Source: Cornus controversa (Eukaryota > Streptophyta > Magnoliopsida > Cornales > Cornaceae). Taken from it: a DNA stretch of 64,000 nucleotides. The position numbers and the translations under genes are program-made. The stretch lies in NCBI GenBank assembly GCA_026545225.1, contig CM048845.1, forward strand, positions 2,870,501-2,934,500, in the 5' to 3' direction. Each line of letters opens with the position of its first letter. Within the stretch, counting starts at the first letter, position 1. Below the pieces are notes generated by a model. It was given only the letters and a program-made list of their open reading frames with translations, ran no database searches and was not told the origin of the DNA. This document shows positions 45,701 to 55,312 of the stretch, in pieces.

Positions 45701-48700
45701 AAGGAGTCGCAAAGGGATACATCAACACAATAAAGGACATGTATGATGGGAATGTAACTATAGTTAGAATGCCTGTAGAGGAAACAAGCGAATTCCCAAT
45801 CACTGTAGGCTTACACCAAGGGTCAGCATTAAGTCCATACATTTTTGCTTTAATGATGGATGAACTAACAACACACATCCAAGATGATATTCCGTGGTGT
45901 ATGCTATTTGCCAATGATATTGTTTTAGTTAATGAGACTAGAGAAGGAGTTAATGCCAAATTGGAGGTTTGGAAAGAAGCTTTAGAACTAAAAGAATTTA
46001 AGATAAGTCGAAATAAAACTAAATATATGAAGTGTAACTTTAGTAAATCTAGAAGGGCAAATGAAGATGTAGTGAGGATTGAGAATCAAGAGGTTCAAAA
46101 AAGTGAGCATTTCAATATTTAGGCTCAATTATTCAAAATGAGGGAGAAATTGGAGATGACATTAACCATAGAATCAAGGCAGGATGGGTTAAATGAAGGG
46201 TGCATCTAGTATATTGTGTGATAGGCGTATCGCCTTACGATTGAAAGGGGAGTTTTATCGAACAACTATTAAACCAACCATACTTTATGGTACCTAATGT
46301 TGGGCAACTAGGCAACAAAATTTGCATAAAGTGAGTGTTGTAGAAATGCGAATGTTGAGATGGATGTGCGGGAAGACTAGAAATGATATAATTAGAAATG
46401 AACACATTCGGGAGATTGTTGGAGTAGCACCAATTGGAGATAAAATGAGAGAGAATCGGTTAAGATGGTTTGGACATGTGCAAAGAAGACCTTTAACTGC
46501 ACCGGTCAAGAAGAGTGACATAGTCCAAATTGAGGGCAATGCTAGGGAAAATGGAAGACCAAAGCTAACATGGGTAGATTTAGTAAAGAAAGATATGATA
46601 GCATGTGGATTAACTGAGAAGATGACTTTAAATAGAGCGGAATGGAAACATCGGATTCATATAGCCAACCCCAAGTACTTGAGAAAAGGCTTGGTTGTTG
46701 TTATTGTTGAAAGTCAAAGTTATATTCTTTTTTTTCATCTAGCTTTACAACCAACATATGGTTTTCCTACAATCATACCATCAAAAATATTTCTATGTCA
46801 AATCTTATTTATAATGCCTAGAAATAACACAAGAATTTTGAGTTAGGAATCCCTGCCTATTAATTAAGTCTTAAAAGTCAAAATTCATGATCAAGTTATA
46901 ACATGCCAATAAAGATGTGTAAAACAACTTGTTTTTCACTAATTGTTTGCAAACAAATTATTTCAATTATAATAAATAGATGGCAAATGATGTTCATCAC
47001 TCAATAATCAATCAAGAACAGAAGACTGAGTGTGTATTTCTGGAAGGGGGTGAGCAGAACCAACCTCAAGTGCTTTGCAGACTTTATCAACCTCGGGTGC
47101 ATACTTAATCCTCGGTGAAGTCATTATAAGCTCAAGCACACCCACACAAGACTGGCCCAAATGTTCAAACACAGGCAAAGCCAAGGATCCGCGAACATTG
47201 TAGTCCAGAGCATGATTAAGTCGTGGAAACTCTTTGCTGGAGTAATACTGCACATTTGGAGTCCATTCCGGCAACTTCTGCTGGAAAACACGGCCAGGAA
47301 GCCCAAGCACTTCATCACACTCACCATCCACAGAAAACATATACATCAAAGATGCCATTCTATATTGATGAAGGCCATTACTGTGTGCGTCAAGAACAAA
47401 GGGTTGACCTGAAGTTGTTAGTACATACCGATTCCCATTCTTCACAGGTGCCCAAACCTGTGCTAGAACATGTTGTTCAGTTGATTCTTTGAAGTGTCTG
47501 AGTGCCTGCATCATCCTCTCTTTTATCACCCAAGAGCTATCTGGATAATTTATCAGTGACAAACCCAGAATCGGTGGATGCAGCCTTCTTTTATCATCAT
47601 TCCTGGGCAGGCTAGCAGTTACTGAATCAGGATTATCTGTATTTGCTTCAAAATTCCCAAACCAAAAGCAAAGAATGAATCTCTTGACTGCTGTCAGTAA
47701 GCAATATCACCATCTATCATAGAAAAAACACAAAAGCTTCAAGAGAAACAGATGCTATTAACAGCAGAGACAAATTCAGTTCAAAAGATTAACAAAATTT
47801 AAATTCTTCCAGCTTTTGAATCATAAAATGCGTGGAGGGAAGTAAATAACAGAGTAAAACCCTATTGTTCAGAGTCAGCAAATTGAAGCCCAAAGCCAAG
47901 ACGCAAAATAGGAGTGTCTACTTCAGTGTGTAAGATAGTAGTCAGCTTGGTAGCCTAGAAAACTGAAGGAAAAAAAAAACAAACAAACAAACAAACAAAT
48001 TTTAAGTCATACTTCAACTGTTTTTTGGTTCCCGAGCAAACGAAAAGCTTAACTAATTAATCATTTCAAAATCTCTTTTTGTATATTTTCAGGGACCAAA
48101 CTATCGAAAGATATTTTATTTTCCTTTCCCCTGGTTTCTCGGCATCCAAACGGAGCTTGAGAAAGAGAAACAGACACAGAAGAAACTTTCCCACATAATA
48201 TAACAAAAAATTATGAGCTAAAAAATGCAAGCAGAAGCCACAAGTAGTGATTATAGCAACCTTTTGTGAGATGTTCTAGTAATTACAAAGAACAAGGAAA
48301 TACTCCGGTCACTATAAAAGGTCACGACTTTTTCATAGATTTGAATTCAGAGCAAGCAAATTCAACGAGATTAGAATAAAAATAATCGAATTAAAAAAAA
48401 AAAAAAGCACTAAACATATCATTATCAGCATAAAATTTAACTTGTTTCATTGTGTTCAACTGAGTATTGGCATAAACTGAATCAAAACTAGTGAATAGCA
48501 GCCAAAACTGAGACGAATCTTACAGGCGAGAACTTTAGGATAGTCGGGGAGAAGAAGACCTCCGGCGCGCATGGACGTGGCATTTCCGGCGAGTTTATCG
48601 TCGTTATCGTCGGTAAAGGCCCACAGAGGAGAGCAAGGTTGTTCGGAGGACGAGAGAAGAAACGACGACGTAGGATTGCAGGAGGCGAAGATCTGATCGA

Positions 48701-48827
48701 ACGGCCAGGAACCGTCGAGATCGAGATCGAGGTCCATCAGTAACTCTCTCTCCGTCATCGCGTGTGGTGGCGTCAGCTCCTTTGCCTTGGGAGAGTGAGT
48801 CTGATTTTCTTCTTCTGGTTCGGGCAT
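39731..48827 (-). CDS. NLP7: NIN-like protein, NLP6/NLP7 type nitrate-response transcription factor, 994 aa
   Basis: NLPs are nuclear regulators that bind nitrate-response elements and switch on nitrate uptake and assimilation genes. Exons: 48827-48524, 47636-47065, 42153-42106, 41970-41040, 40860-39731; GT-AG introns, 995 codons with stop. The N-terminus has ELLMDLDLDLDGSWPFDQIF and SSEQPCSPLWAF, as in the NLP6/7 branch. A GAF-like region follows (about 120-300: KERMMQALRHFKESTEQHVL, LPEWTPNVQYYSSKEFPRL) and a second conserved block (about 309-500: WVPCRHRSILADGGGLKKSC, KGQGVAGRAF). The RWP-RK domain (about 595-660) holds ICRQHGISRWPSRK at 627-640 and is split by intron 4. The PB1 domain is about 897-981 (KYLDDDHEWVLIACDADLQE), for pairing with other NLPs. 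Intron 2 (4.9 kb) holds a solo LTR and a LINE. The start at 48827 matches the family; an in-frame ATG at 48986 could extend it by 53 residues. NLP6 versus NLP7 is not settled. Confidence 0.94.
41990..42060. repeat. Polypurine GAAAAAAGGAAAG tract in NLP intron 3
   Basis: Tandem GAAAGGAAGAAAAAAG units on the plus strand give the minus-strand (sense) intron a strong polypyrimidine run, about 20-90 bases before the exon 4 acceptor at 41971. It may help acceptor recognition. Confidence 0.6.
42417..43973 (-). mobile_element. Solo LTR in NLP intron 2, sense to the gene
   Basis: The 1557-bp unit has ends TGTTTGGC (plus 42417) and TATAAACA (plus 43973), and is flanked by the perfect 5-bp duplication GAAAG (42412-42416 and 43974-43978). 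On the minus strand, which is the NLP sense strand, it has an upstream part with five CACGTGTC motifs (near 43028, 43090, 43408, 43438, 43771), a TATA box CTATAAATAAG (plus 42831-42841), then a pyrimidine-rich leader with repeated CTTTCAATT. No internal coding region remains, so recombination has removed it. Confidence 0.85.
44991..45126 (+). repeat. Left direct repeat flanking the LINE
   Basis: About 136 bp that recur at 46711-46850, with shared landmarks CCAACATA, GTTTTCCTACAAT, ATACCATCAAA and ACACAAGAATTTT. The copies are clearly diverged. Most simply a long target-site duplication. Confidence 0.75.
45127..46710 (+). mobile_element. RTE-type LINE, 5'-truncated, in NLP intron 2 (antisense)
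   Basis: The frame 45244-46122 (292 aa) holds LINE reverse transcriptase motifs: GPDGIPIEVWKCLEE, LVPIYKNKGDIQSCNNYRSI, NQFGFMPGRSTMEAIHLLR, IFIDLEKTYDRVPR and LHQGSALSPYIFALMMDEL. The catalytic box reads FANDIVL where FADDIVL is expected, so one catalytic Asp is lost. The frame at 46322-46700 adds the RTE-type C-terminal part (MRMLRWMCGKTRNDIIRNEH, NRLRWFGHVQRRPL). Stops and frameshifts near 46120-46320 separate the two. The 3' end is GTTGTTGTTATTGTTG, the short-repeat tail known for plant RTE elements. Endonuclease is missing. Confidence 0.9.
46711..46850 (+). repeat. Right direct repeat flanking the LINE
   Basis: Diverged second copy of 44991-45126; it starts directly after the TTG-rich LINE tail, as a target-site duplication would. 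Confidence 0.75.
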
Positions 48828-48940
48828 TTTCTCGGAATATTTTCCCGGAACTTTCTCTCTCTGTATCGCAACAGACCAAGAGAGAGAACGAGAGATGCGA
48901 GGGAGGGAAGATTGTGGTTGATTGCGGATTGTGATTCCAT
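48773..48940 (-). other. Possible upstream ORF overlapping the NLP start
   Basis: An ATG at 48940 (context CTCCATGG) opens a 55-codon frame, out of frame with the main ORF, that ends at TGA 48775-48773, past the main ATG at 48827. If the transcript starts upstream of 48940, ribosomes initiating here would bypass the main start. The transcription start is not visible from sequence, so this stays conditional. Confidence 0.45.
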
Positions 48941-48989
48941 GGAGAACTAGAATAATAGTCGTTGTTTTGCTTGCAAGTTGCAACACTAG

Positions 48990-49123
48990 TTACACCACAA
49001 CTGATAAAAAAGGATATGATCCTCTGTTGCACAACTGCACTTATTCTCATCCTCTCAATTATCCACAAAATAATTTATTTTTATTTTGATATTTTTTATT
49101 TCTTTCTTTTTTTTCTTTTTTTC
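48990..49123 (-). promoter_or_regulatory. Proximal upstream region of the NLP gene
   Basis: The 5' leader between 48828 and about 48950 is GA/CT-rich (plus TTTCTCTCTCTG, AGAGAGAGAACGAGAG). I see no convincing TATA box on the minus strand, so a TATA-less CT-rich promoter is possible. The element at 49124 limits how far native promoter sequence reaches before transposon-derived sequence begins. Confidence 0.35.
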
Positions 49124-49472
49124 TGATAAATTATATTTTAATCTCCTTATATTTATCTCATGTTTGTGTATCTTCATTTTCACCTCTGGAACTTAAAATT
49201 ATACATTATTTTAGTCCATCGTGTCATTATCAATCGTCAGATTACTTACATCATACAAACATTGTAACCAAAAAATACTCAAAATGTCCTTCTACACTTC
49301 TGCGCATATTTGTGCCAATTTTTTTTCTAAAAGGATAGTTTAGTCATTTCAGCATTTTGTTAACCAAAATCAACTAAAAACTATTGACATGAAGTGAAAA
49401 TGAAGATTTGCAAATGTGGGAGGGTTAGGTTGACGTATGGACAAACTTTAGGGGTCAAAATGTAATTTGTCC
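49124..49472. mobile_element. MITE with long diverged inverted ends
   Basis: The left end GATAAATTATATTTTAATC, then CTTCATTTTCACCTC, pairs with the inverted right end GACAAATTACATTTTGACC, then CTTCATTTTCACTTC. Noncoding. It lies about 300 bp upstream of the NLP start. The target duplication is masked by T-rich flanks. Confidence 0.6.
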
Positions 49473-49574
49473 TTCCTTTTTCTACAAATACAACATTCTA
49501 TGTGTAATCTCAAATATTAATATATATCCAAGTAAAAATGGGTACTTGATTAAAGTCTGATTTGTTATATTTAG

Positions 49575-49790
49575 GAATGCGCATGATTCGATTTTTTATT
49601 ATTCGTAAAGGAATCGAAATCGATCACAGCACTTTCTTAATTTTAGAACCAAAATTAAAATCGTTAAGTTCAACTCGATTATTTATAATTTTACTTTTTA
49701 CGATTTCAGTTAAGTTCAACTCGATTATTTACAATTTTATTTTTTACGATTCCAATTATTTGTGCAGTGTATTCTAACTTTTATACAATT
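49575..49790. repeat. Degenerate GATTCGATTTTT-type repeat
   Basis: A block GTTAAGTTCAACTCGATTAT, then TTTTACTTTTTACGATT, is duplicated in tandem at about 49664 and 49708. This composition is seen in some non-autonomous hAT elements but I cannot define ends. The rest up to 50186 is AT-rich without features. Confidence 0.35.
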
Positions 49791-50195
49791 ATATAATTTC
49801 ATTAAGTACTCCAGCTAAAGCGGAACAAGAGAGAAATTGGTGAACCACTCTTGTTTGTTTCAATGCTTCCTTGAGCAAGATATTTTTCTTTTCAAGTTAA
49901 GTCCAATATAAATATTATAAATTTAGCAGTCATTTAGTAGGGTTATTTCTAGAGCTTTAAATGAATGTAGTTGAATAAATTATTTGCACTCACTTGTACT
50001 TATTTTGGCTTTACGCCTTTACCTCAATCTCTGGACAAAATGCAGGCTGCTGTTTTCAAGTTGGAGTTGGGGTGTGTTTGGTAAAAGGTCGCTGTTAACT
50101 TATGAGTTTATTGATCATATTAAAATTTTATTATATTTTATATTTTATTATGCTTTACCAGGTAACATATTTTGAAAATTATAAATAAAATATAA

Positions 50196-50745
50196 GATCA
50201 AAGTGCAATAAACTCTCCTCTGATTTTAAAATGGTTCACAATACCCCCCCCCCCTTTTCTTTTTTTTGAGTACAACAAACATTCTTCAACTTACAAATTT
50301 GTGCAATTTGTCCTTATTTAACACTATTTGAATTCAAAAATGACTTAAAATGACAAATATCAAAAAAAATTACCAAAAATAAGAGAACTTTAATTTGTCG
50401 AAAATATTTACCCAAAAAAAAAGAACTTTAATTTGGTGAAAAATGCCAAAACAAATTACTGAAAAATACCAAAAAAAAACTTTAATTTGACAAAAATTAC
50501 CAAAAAAAAATGGTGAATTAAAGTTTTTTTTTGGGGTAAATATTTTCAACAAATTGAAGTAATTTTTTGGTAATTTTCAGTAAGTTAATCTATTTTTTAT
50601 TTTTTTATTTGTGAGGGTATTTTTGTCATTTTAAATCAATTTTTAATCCAAATAATGTCAAATAGGAGCAAATTATACAAATTTGTAAGTTAGAGGGTGT
50701 TTGTTGCACTCAAAAAAAGGAGAGGGGGTTTATTGCACTTTAACC
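50196..50745. mobile_element. Foldback MULE-type MITE with exact 9-bp duplication
   Basis: Left end GATCAAAGTGCAATAAAC and inverted right end GGTTAAAGTGCAATAAAC; the inverted homology continues more than 100 bp inwards (shared ACTTACAAATTTGT). Both flanks carry AAAATATAA (50187-50195 and 50746-50754), a perfect 9-bp duplication as for Mutator-like elements. A C-homopolymer lies near 50247-50259. Noncoding; ORFs inside are artefacts. Confidence 0.88.
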
Positions 50746-50754
50746 AAAATATAA

Positions 50755-51330
50755 TAAATATATGTTCAGTTGCATGGAATTAATGTATTGAAATTTAAAA
50801 AATCTCTAATTCTAATTTTAAGACACTAATTTTATGTAACCGAACATAGCACAAGTGTTATTAAAAATGCAATGTAGTACTTTGTTACGCATTTATCAAA
50901 TTTTAAGTTCTCGAATCATATATTTTCGTTTTACTAAATAAAATTATTATGCCAATTTTCAACATCTCTTTCAAATCTCACAATGAAACTAGAATTAAAA
51001 ATGAAAATTATATTAGGCATTATTCCAATTGCTTCAACATTTTTTTACTCCACAAACTCCATAATTGGCTTTCCATGGTACATTCTTCTCAAGTCAAACC
51101 AAATGCCAACTTGAACTTTTCCTTTTGATGGGAATATTTTACCATGACAGATGCAACATCATATTGATATTAAATCACCAAAAAGAAAAAAAAAATCATA
51201 CAGAGATTATTTATTCGTCCAATTTATACAAATAGATGGCTGAGATGACTTGTGTGTTTTATCAAGGGTAAAAATTGAAGGGGATCTTGAGACAAGATGG
51301 TTGACCAATCGATATGAATTTATCTAAACA
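50755..51330. other. No recognised feature
   Basis: AT-rich intergenic sequence with no supportable gene or repeat. Confidence 0.5.
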
Positions 51331-52056
51331 CAAGGGTGCAATTTGGACGGACCAACCCGAATTCTAGTTCACCTGATTTTTTACGGGCTTAAGCAACTAT
51401 TTTTACAATTAGGGTTAGACTTGGATAAAAAATTGTCAACCCGAACTTAATTAGGGCAGGAGCTTGGGTTGAGATGTCAACCACCCAAACTTGAATTTAT
51501 TTATTTTTATATATTTTATGTTTCAAATATATTATTTATATTTCAAATTATGATCACCCTTTTTTTTTCAATTTCCTTTTGTTTAAATATTAATTTATTG
51601 TATATTAATACTTTGTGAAATTAATTTTATAAGAATTTGTTTGTAAATTTTTATACTTATTTTAAATTTCTAATTAGTTGCATGACGAGAATAAGTACTC
51701 CAAGAAACACCATATCATTTTAAGACTAAGTCACACACAAATTTATTTCTCTCCAAATGTATTATAGATTTCTCTCCCTCTCTCAATTTTTCACTCACTT
51801 ATAAAGATGGCATGAAATTGCGACAGTTTCTATCAAATCTTTGGTCACTAAAGTTTTTTTTCATTCTGCCTTCTACTACAATCTGATACTCAAATTCATT
51901 TACTTAATCCAATTTACAAATCTGATCTCAAACTCGAGTTTAAAGATTTTATAACAGATTGAGTTTGAATTAATTAGATCGAGCATGGTTTAGTTTTGTT
52001 GGAGTTAAAAATTTCATATTTTGAGGTAAGTCGCCTCTGTCGGTCATGCACCCTTG
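51331..52056. mobile_element. hAT-like MITE with CAAGGGTGCA inverted ends
   Basis: Perfect 10-bp ends CAAGGGTGCA and TGCACCCTTG bound 726 bp. The left subterminal part has AACCCGAATTC, GGGTTAGACTTGG, CAACCCGAAC and CTTGGGTTG motifs, typical of non-autonomous hAT elements. No clean 8-bp duplication was found. Confidence 0.55.
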
Positions 52057-53100
52057 CTTAAAATAACGAAAGGGTAAAGTTTCTTAACATGCCCACCAGC
52101 CACAAAACGCCAAGGTTTCTAATGTATAATTAATTGTCTATTAGTGCGCCTAATTAACAAAAGTTTACTTTTAATTTCTCTGTCTAACATTTTTTTTTTA
52201 CTTTTTTTTTTTCCTCTGATTCCAGTTAGAGAATGGATGGTGATTCACGAAACCTCCAGCATTGGTACACGTGTCGCTTGTGCCAATGGAAGGACAATAT
52301 TACCCCTATTTTGTCTCTATAATAATCCAACTCAAACAATGTCGTGTTGTTTGGTACCCACTGCCCAGCCTGTTCTTTTGTACTAGAACGGTCGTCGTAA
52401 TAAAAGATCGTTCAAATCATTGTCAATGAGTAATACTAAACCCTAATTGTCTGGATATTTATGCAGAGAAGCGAAGAATGTGAATTTTAAACTGGACTGA
52501 ATTAGTTTAATTATATTTTAGATAGTATCAATGAAAATCTTTTCTTTGGGGATAGACTGGAGTCTGGACGTCCGTTAATGACAGTGACGGACTTAACTTA
52601 TTAGCAGTTTAATCTTTGGAAAATACTGTATGTGAGTGATGTGTGAACAGTTTCATCACATCTAGTTGTCTCTTCTGTCGGGGATTCCAGCCGCACAGGG
52701 CTTAAGTCTTCAAAATCTTTACGTGCAATTCTTATTTTGTCTTTGTTGTGCTAAATTGCGTTCGGCTCTCTGAATTTTAGCTATTGAAATTTGTCATTTT
52801 AGTTTTTTTTCAAGAGTTATGTTAGCGTTTTCAATTTTTTAGATTTGGGCTCACGTCAGTCTCTTTAAATTTTTACTAGTCAAAAAATAATAATATTTTA
52901 ACAATTTCTTTTATTTTTTAATTTTTTAATTTTACGACATAAGTTTAAACAATACAAATTGAAAAGAAATATATGAAAGAATTAAAATAATACTTTAAGA
53001 AGTTGAGTCAGGGCGTGAACGTATATTCTTTAAGATCTCATTTTGTCGATCAATAAGTCATGCCTTCTGATGAAACAGAAATTCACCCGTAGCTGGTCAA
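52057..53100. other. No recognised gene
   Basis: AT-rich sequence. Homopolymer T runs near 52190-52212. The ORF 52144-52386 shows no family resemblance and starts in low-complexity sequence. Confidence 0.45.
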
Positions 53101-53823
53101 ATGTCAACCTGTAAAAAAGACAAGAGAAGGGTAATCGAAAGGACGCCGGCGTGGTGCCGGCCGACTACGCTCCGACGATCAAGTTAGAAATCAAAAGGGC
53201 TTATTGAAGTTAGAAGAGCACTCAGATAGTATTAATTGCATACCTAGTACATGAACCATCTCTCTGTATTTATAGCAGTCAAATGGGAACGTGTCCTAGT
53301 AGGAGACTGACTTTTCAATTTCCCAGACTTATCTAGAGAGTGGAAAGTCTTGGTCAAAGTATACCTTTTGTCCACGTCACGTCAGTCTCAACTTCTATGT
53401 TTACATGTGTCATAACTGGAGTCAAACACTCTATCAGATGCTCCCTATTCATGAGGGTTTTTTGCTGGTCCTTATGAACACTATGGCTGGCCTTCTGGGC
53501 TATCAAAATGGATCTTTGACCTAAAGAATTTTTACTCGACTTTTGTCTTATCCTGCAGGCTCAAACCTGAACCTGTCCTTGGGCTTTTTGAGCCAACAAA
53601 CCCTGACTTCAAGACCTAGCAAGCCCTTGGATGTTGGCCGGATTGGGCCTCAGCTTTACCACTCATACGCTTGTTGCCTCAGCCTCTTTTTTTTTTTTTT
53701 GAGGGGCTGGTTGCCTTTGAGGGGTGGCTCCTTTGGTCAGTACAACTTATGGCTTTGCAACCGATTGAATCCGAACGTTGCTTTATAGCCATTTGTTTTG
53801 TAGTCGTTAGCCATTCTTTCACC
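53101..53823. other. Retroelement-like flank upstream of the second gag-like gene
   Basis: A GC-rich island (GGACGCCGGCGTGGTGCCGG near 53140) stands out from the AT-rich surroundings. It is followed by sequence with no conserved ORF. By position it may be the LTR-proximal 3' part of a minus-oriented Tat-type element whose antisense gene follows on the plus strand. This is inference. Confidence 0.3.
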
Positions 53824-53833
53824 TCTATAAAAA
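53824..53833 (+). promoter_or_regulatory. TATA box of the second gag-like gene
   Basis: CTATAAAAAT stands 156 bp before the ATG at 53980, followed by a pyrimidine-rich leader. This is plausible core-promoter spacing. Confidence 0.4.
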
Positions 53834-53979
53834 TCCCTTTACACCTCATTCACTCTCATAGTGTAAGAATTCCTCTTAGTGCACTGTATACCATACTTTC
53901 TCATTCCTCCTCTTTCCCGACTTTTATACTTCATTCAACCTAACTTTGAGAAACCAAGCTTGATTTCTTGATTTTTTTT

Positions 53980-54523
53980 ATGGCGGACTACCTCAAGTGC
54001 TAAGATATTGCTTATTCGATGATTGACCAAGATGTGGAGGAGTTGTCCATTCAGTACTCATTTCCTGATGGAGTTATACTTCGAGCCCCTTCCCCAGCGA
54101 ATATGGTTTATTCAATTTACCCAAATGAGACATGTTTTTACGAGGGCGCTTTCGCCTGTGGTCTCCAGTTTTTAGTTTCGGTATTCGTGCAGGAACTTTT
54201 TCATATGGCGAACCTCTGCCCTTCTCAGCTTATGCCAATTTCTTGGCGCATTATTATGGCTTATCTTATTTTGTGAAAGTCTTATGGTTTTGATACCCTG
54301 CTGTCAGTAGGCGGGTTTCTCTCTCACTATGGGTTTTTTTTTACTAGCGACTGGTGTCATAATCATAGTCGATTAGGCGGAACCCATTCAGCCAAAGGCG
54401 TGGTTGTTGTTGACCACAATAACTGCCTCAAGTTATGGAAACCCCGCTTCTTTTTTGTTTCTAGATGCTGGGAGGCTACTCCCCTTCTTATTCCTTATTC
54501 ATGGACTCCTGAGGATGCTTCTG
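53980..54523 (+). pseudogene. PF04195-type gag-like exon, Tat-associated
   Basis: From ATG at 53980 (MADYLKC, then TAA) the frame resumes at 54019: VEELSIQYSFPDGVILRAPS, SIYPNETCFYEGAFACGLQF, ELFHMANLCPSQLMPISWRI. After a TGA at 54274 it continues SYGFDTLLSVGGFLSHYG, and after a frameshift in T-rich sequence WKPRFFFVSRCWEATPLLIP and SWTPEDASG. A GTAAAC donor follows at 54524. The YPNE...F/YEGAF...GLQF order is the PF04195 signature as I remember it. It is a homologue of the split antisense gene at 21711-8530 but from a different copy. Three breaks mark it as decayed. Retroelement-encoded, function unknown. Confidence 0.6.
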
Positions 54524-54599
54524 GTAAACTTATTTTCTCTCTCTTTTTCCCTTCCTCATATTTTATACATAACCATTTTTACACCCAGTTTGGAAGGTC

Positions 54600-55312
54600 G
54601 TGCCGCTTATGGGTGACGTGGAGGAAGGAAGACTAGTGAGAGCTAGTAACACCAATGTGAGGGATGCTCATGTATTAACTCTTAATGAAGGGCTACTTTT
54701 AAATTCCTCACATGATCTTCAAACACTTGTAAGTTTCACAAGTACTACAAGTGATGGCTTGAGACTAGTTTTCATTATAACATGCATAGCTAGATTTGCA
54801 TAGTCTATGCCTAGAGAATGTGATTTCACTACAATTAGGTAAGTAGGTAGGTAGGGAAATCAAGTAACAATGATTTCGCTACAAGTAGGTAATTAGGTAA
54901 TTAGGGAAATCACGTTTTTTGAAGATGGGTTATACTATATTAAGGTGTGTGTATTCTCTTGACGACATCGTTGTAAATGGGATTTGTCAACGCGTCATTT
55001 AGTACACATTTACATGAATTCCTCCAATTTATTATAAGTATGACATACTACGAGGCTAGTGGTGAAGTCTAACCCTAGTCCTTTATTCTTCTCTCAAACT
55101 TTGTATTTAAATTATCTTTTATGCTTTCACAGTAGAGTAGAAACAACCACACATGGTTGTGATTTAAACAAGAACCAACTCTCAACCCTTAGCGAGTTAT
55201 ACCTACGTAGTCTCTGTGGGATCGACACCCTCAACTTAGAACTCTCTCCTTCAAGGATTCGTTCTATTGCGAGTGATAAATTTATAAATTGAGAGTAGCG
55301 CAACCGCACACA
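54600..55312 (+). repeat. LTR-like fragment
   Basis: Contains the text GTAGTCTCTGTGGGATCGAC near 55208 with ACCCTCAACTTAG, a signature near the 3' end of some plant Ty3/gypsy LTR regions and similar to minus-strand 20185-20200. A near-palindromic GTGATTTCACTAC...GTAGGGAAATCAC lies at about 54818-54915. Ends are not defined. Confidence 0.35.

Noticed and set aside
45573-45959. Minus-strand ORF of 128 aa in NLP intron 2
   Set aside because: Antisense shadow of the LINE reverse transcriptase.
48604-49068. 154-aa ORF overlapping NLP exon 1 as a separate gene
   Set aside because: It is an out-of-frame shadow of the NLP exon, Arg/Ser-rich from the complementary reading of Asp/Leu codons.
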